DNA from: Pseudomonadota bacterium
GTDB taxonomy: Bacteria > Pseudomonadota > Gammaproteobacteria > Burkholderiales > Burkholderiaceae_F
DNA: 6,985 nt
Direction of reading: 5' to 3'
Assembly (NCBI GenBank): GCA_021823635.1
Contig: JAKANT010000089.1
Location: 1-6,985, forward strand
A program made the translations under genes and the position numbers. This document shows, in pieces, positions 4,742 through 6,985 of this stretch. Below the pieces are notes generated by a model. The model saw nothing but the letters and a program-made list of their open reading frames with translations. It made no database searches and had not been told where the DNA came from. Numbering within the stretch: the stretch's first letter is position 1; each line of letters opens with the position of its first letter.

Positions 4742-6985
4742 ATGGACTCGAACGTCGCACGCAGTGGCGCGACGCCCGACGTAGCGGCGACGCCGCCCGC
4801 CGGGGGCGTCTTGTCGTGCCTGTACCGCCAGCTGCTGCCCGACTACAACGCCAAGGCCACCGTCTATTGGTGGCTGATGGTGCTGCTGGGCGCCGTGATC
4901 ATCGTGCGTTCGGCGGCCCACGTCGCCGAGTTGCCGGTGCAGACCCAACTGCAGGTGATCGGCGGCCTGGCGATCGCGATGATCGCGGGCTTCTTCCCGG
5001 TGCGCATCCCGGGGTCGAAGAATTCGTTCGCCGCCGGCGAAATTTTTATCTTCCTGCTGCTGTTGCTGCACGGGCCGGCGGCGGCGGCGCTCGCCTCCGC
5101 CGGCGAGGCGGCGGTCGGCGCGTGGCGCACCTCCAAGCGCTGGAGCAGCCGCATCGCCAGCCCGGCCATGGCGGCGGTGGCGATCTTCACCGCCGGCGCG
5201 GCGCTGGAGGCGGCGCTCGGCGCGCTGAAGGGCGCGGGCCTGCTGACCGAAGGCGTGCTGCTGATGGCGGCCATGGTGTTCGCCGTCGCGTACTTCGTGC
5301 TGAACACCGTGCTCGTCACGCTGGTCATTCACCTGAAACGCAACCAGCCGCTGGTGCTGCGCGACTTCCTGGCCAGTTTCGGTTGGGTCGGCATCGCTTA
5401 CGCCGGCAGCGCGTCGGTGGCCGGACTGCTCTATCTGACGTTCCAGCAGTTCGGACTGCCGGTGCTGATCGCCGCGGCGCCGATCATCGGCATGCTGCTG
5501 ACGACGCTGCATTTTTACTTCCGCCAGCAGGAAGCCGACGAGCAGGTGCGCAGAAGCCGGCTCGAAGCGGCCGAGCGCGAGGCGCAACAGGCGGCGCGCC
5601 ACGTGCGCGCGCTGGAAGAGAGCGAACGCCGTTTCCACAGCGCGTTCACGCACGCCGCGATCGGCATGGCGCTGGTGTCGGCCGACGGCCTGGTGCTGCA
5701 GGTGAACCGCGCGCTGTGCGCGCTGCTCGGCTACGACGAGGCCGACGTCGTCGGCCACCGCTTCGCCGAGTTCCTGTTCCCCGAGGACGCCAGCCTGCTG
5801 CACGAGCAGATCGCGCGTGCGACCGTGCGCGACGTCGAATCGATGGCGGTCGAGCTGCGCTGCCGCCACCGGCGCGGCCGCGAGGTCTGGGTGGCGCTGC
5901 ACTGCGGTTTCTTCGCCGACGACGCGGCGGCCGATTCGTGCCTGATCATCCAAGTGCAGGACATCACCGCGCGGCGGCGCGCCGAAGGCCGGCTGCAGCA
6001 CATCGCGTATCACGACAACCTGACCGATCTGGCCAACCGCAGCCGCTTCAACGAGTGCCTGACGCAGGCGATCGAGCGCTGCGAAGCAGACCCGCGCCGG
6101 CAGTTCGCGGTGATGTACCTGGACTTCGACCGCTTCAAGCTGATCAACGACAGTCTCGGGCATGGCGCCGGCGACGAATTCCTGATCAAGGCCGCGCGGC
6201 GCATCCAGGAACATGTGCGGCCCGGCGACGTGGTGGCGCGGCTCGGCGGCGACGAGTTCGCGATCTTGGTCGAACCGGTGCTCGACGAAGCCCACATCAC
6301 GGCGCTCGCCGAACGTCTGCAGGAGGTGCTGCGCAAGCCGTTTTCGATCGGCGGCACCGAGATCGCCACCAGCGCCAGCATCGGCATCACCTTTTCCCGC
6401 CTCGGCTACCGCACGCCGGAGGAAGTGCTGCGCGACGCCGACATCGCGATGTACCAGGCGAAGGGGCGCGGCAAGGCGCGCCATGCGGTCTTCGATGCCG
6501 GCCTGCACGCGCAGGTCACGACGCAGTTGCATCTGGAAAGCGACCTGCGGCGCGCGCTGCAAGGCGGCGCCGCCGGTCTGTCGCTCGCCTACCAGCCGAT
6601 CTTCGACCTCGACGCCGGCGAGCCGGTGGCGTTCGAGGCGCTGGCGCGCTGGCACCATCCCGAGCGTGGCCCGATCGACCCGGGCGTCTTCATTCCGATC
6701 GCCGAGGAGTCGGGGTTGATCGCGCCGCTCACCGACTGGGTGATCGACGAAGCCTGCAGGCAACTGAAGGCGTGGCAGCGCGCCCATCCGCGCTACGCGG
6801 ATCTGCGGTTGCACGTCAACATTTCGGGCGTCGGGCTTGCGCAATCGTCGTTCGTGGCGAGCGTCACCCGCGCGCTGCTCGCCAATGGCTTGGCTGCGTC
6901 GCAACTGACGCTGGAGATCACCGAAAGCATGCTGATGGCGCAACTGGACGCAGCAGTGCAGGCGATGAACCAGTTGCGCGAACTG
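4742..6985 (+). CDS. Membrane-anchored PAS-GGDEF-EAL protein (c-di-GMP cyclase/phosphodiesterase), 3' end beyond window
   Basis: The frame is open for 748 codons to the window edge. Residues 42-260 contain about seven hydrophobic segments, including AGEIFIFLLLLLHGPAAAAL (99-118), an integral-membrane sensor I cannot name. A charged coiled linker (261-295) and a PAS domain (about 291-410) follow, ending in the usual VQDITARRRAE. The GGDEF domain (about 420-580) has the intact active site GGDEF (502-506, bases 6245-6259) and an inhibitory I-site RPGD (493-496) five residues upstream. The EAL domain starts near 585 and shows EAL (632-634), VNIS (N693) and EITE (E725, E728) before it is cut off. 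Both halves therefore look competent to make and to degrade c-di-GMP, with activity set by the PAS and membrane regions. The ATG at 4742 is supported by a GGGGGAAGAG purine run (4726-4735). Only 35 bp, without a terminator, separate it from the protease, which suggests cotranscription. Confidence 0.95.
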   Translation, partial: MDSNVARSGATPDVAATPPAGGVLSCLYRQLLPDYNAKATVYWWLMVLLGAVIIVRSAAHVAELPVQTQLQVIGGLAIAMIAGFFPVRIPGSKNSFAAGEIFIFLLLLLHGPAAAALASAGEAAVGAWRTSKRWSSRIASPAMAAVAIFTAGAALEAALGALKGAGLLTEGVLLMAAMVFAVAYFVLNTVLVTLVIHLKRNQPLVLRDFLASFGWVGIAYAGSASVAGLLYLTFQQFGLPVLIAAAPIIGMLLTTLHFYFRQQEADEQVRRSRLEAAEREAQQAARHVRALEESERRFHSAFTHAAIGMALVSADGLVLQVNRALCALLGYDEADVVGHRFAEFLFPEDASLLHEQIARATVRDVESMAVELRCRHRRGREVWVALHCGFFADDAAADSCLIIQVQDITARRRAEGRLQHIAYHDNLTDLANRSRFNECLTQAIERCEADPRRQFAVMYLDFDRFKLINDSLGHGAGDEFLIKAARRIQEHVRPGDVVARLGGDEFAILVEPVLDEAHITALAERLQEVLRKPFSIGGTEIATSASIGITFSRLGYRTPEEVLRDADIAMYQAKGRGKARHAVFDAGLHAQVTTQLHLESDLRRALQGGAAGLSLAYQPIFDLDAGEPVAFEALARWHHPERGPIDPGVFIPIAEESGLIAPLTDWVIDEACRQLKAWQRAHPRYADLRLHVNISGVGLAQSSFVASVTRALLANGLAASQLTLEITESMLMAQLDAAVQAMNQLREL

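Noticed and set aside
3801..4760. - strand open frame with repeated SLAEHQPFAEHQ-like peptide
   Set aside because: The apparent repeat is only the antisense reading of the 18-bp LVLSEG units in the protease gene.
4364..6943. 859-codon open frame on the - strand opposite the protease tail and the GGDEF-EAL gene
   Set aside because: Its composition is Arg/His/Gln/Ala-rich with no recognisable domain, and it antisenses a + strand protein with unambiguous PAS, GGDEF and EAL motifs. High GC content makes such long antisense frames common.

Overview
The window comes from a high-GC Gram-negative bacterium. The cold shock protein, the small Lys/Arg-rich protein behind it and the GGDEF-EAL enzyme all look proteobacterial. 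Betaproteobacteria (Burkholderiales-like) is my best guess, from the style of the CspA sequence; this is a judgement from memory, not a search. All supported genes read on the + strand. The long reverse-strand open frames are by-products of GC-rich coding sequence.

Layout. (1) 99-302 encodes a 67-residue CspA-family cold shock protein, closed by a strong intrinsic terminator at 324-351. (2) 414-584 is a 56-residue basic protein that starts with TTG and has its own Shine-Dalgarno; it is easily missed. (3) 585-1144 holds no convincing gene, only GC-rich palindromes and, near its 3' end, overlapping dyads at 1087-1113 that could be an operator for the next gene. (4) 1196-4706 is one exported subtilisin-like (S8) serine protease gene broken by an insertion sequence. 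The 5' piece carries the signal peptide, the propeptide-like region, and the catalytic Asp, His and oxyanion Asn. The 3' piece carries the catalytic Ser and a C-terminal run of nine hexapeptide repeats (consensus LVLSEG). (5) 2595-3803 is the intruder: a complete 1209-bp IS3-family element, best fit the IS407/IS51-like group, with TG...CA ends, imperfect terminal inverted repeats, orfA and orfB joined by a GGGAAAA -1 slippery site, an intact DD(35)E triad, and a 4-bp target duplication GTGG. Removing the element plus one GTGG copy restores the protease frame exactly (765 codons from the ATG at 1196), so the insertion is clean and probably recent. (6) 4742 to the window end is a membrane-anchored PAS-GGDEF-EAL protein for cyclic-di-GMP turnover. 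It begins 35 bp after the protease stop and its EAL domain is cut by the window edge.

How the parts relate. The protease and the c-di-GMP enzyme are close enough to be one transcription unit, so the insertion may affect the second gene by polarity or by readthrough from the element. Established families explain nearly all the coding sequence. I do not see a wholly new system. The least ordinary items are the repeat tail of the protease, the precise inactivation of that protease beside a signalling enzyme, the unnamed multi-pass membrane sensor of the GGDEF-EAL protein, and the dyad cluster upstream of the protease.
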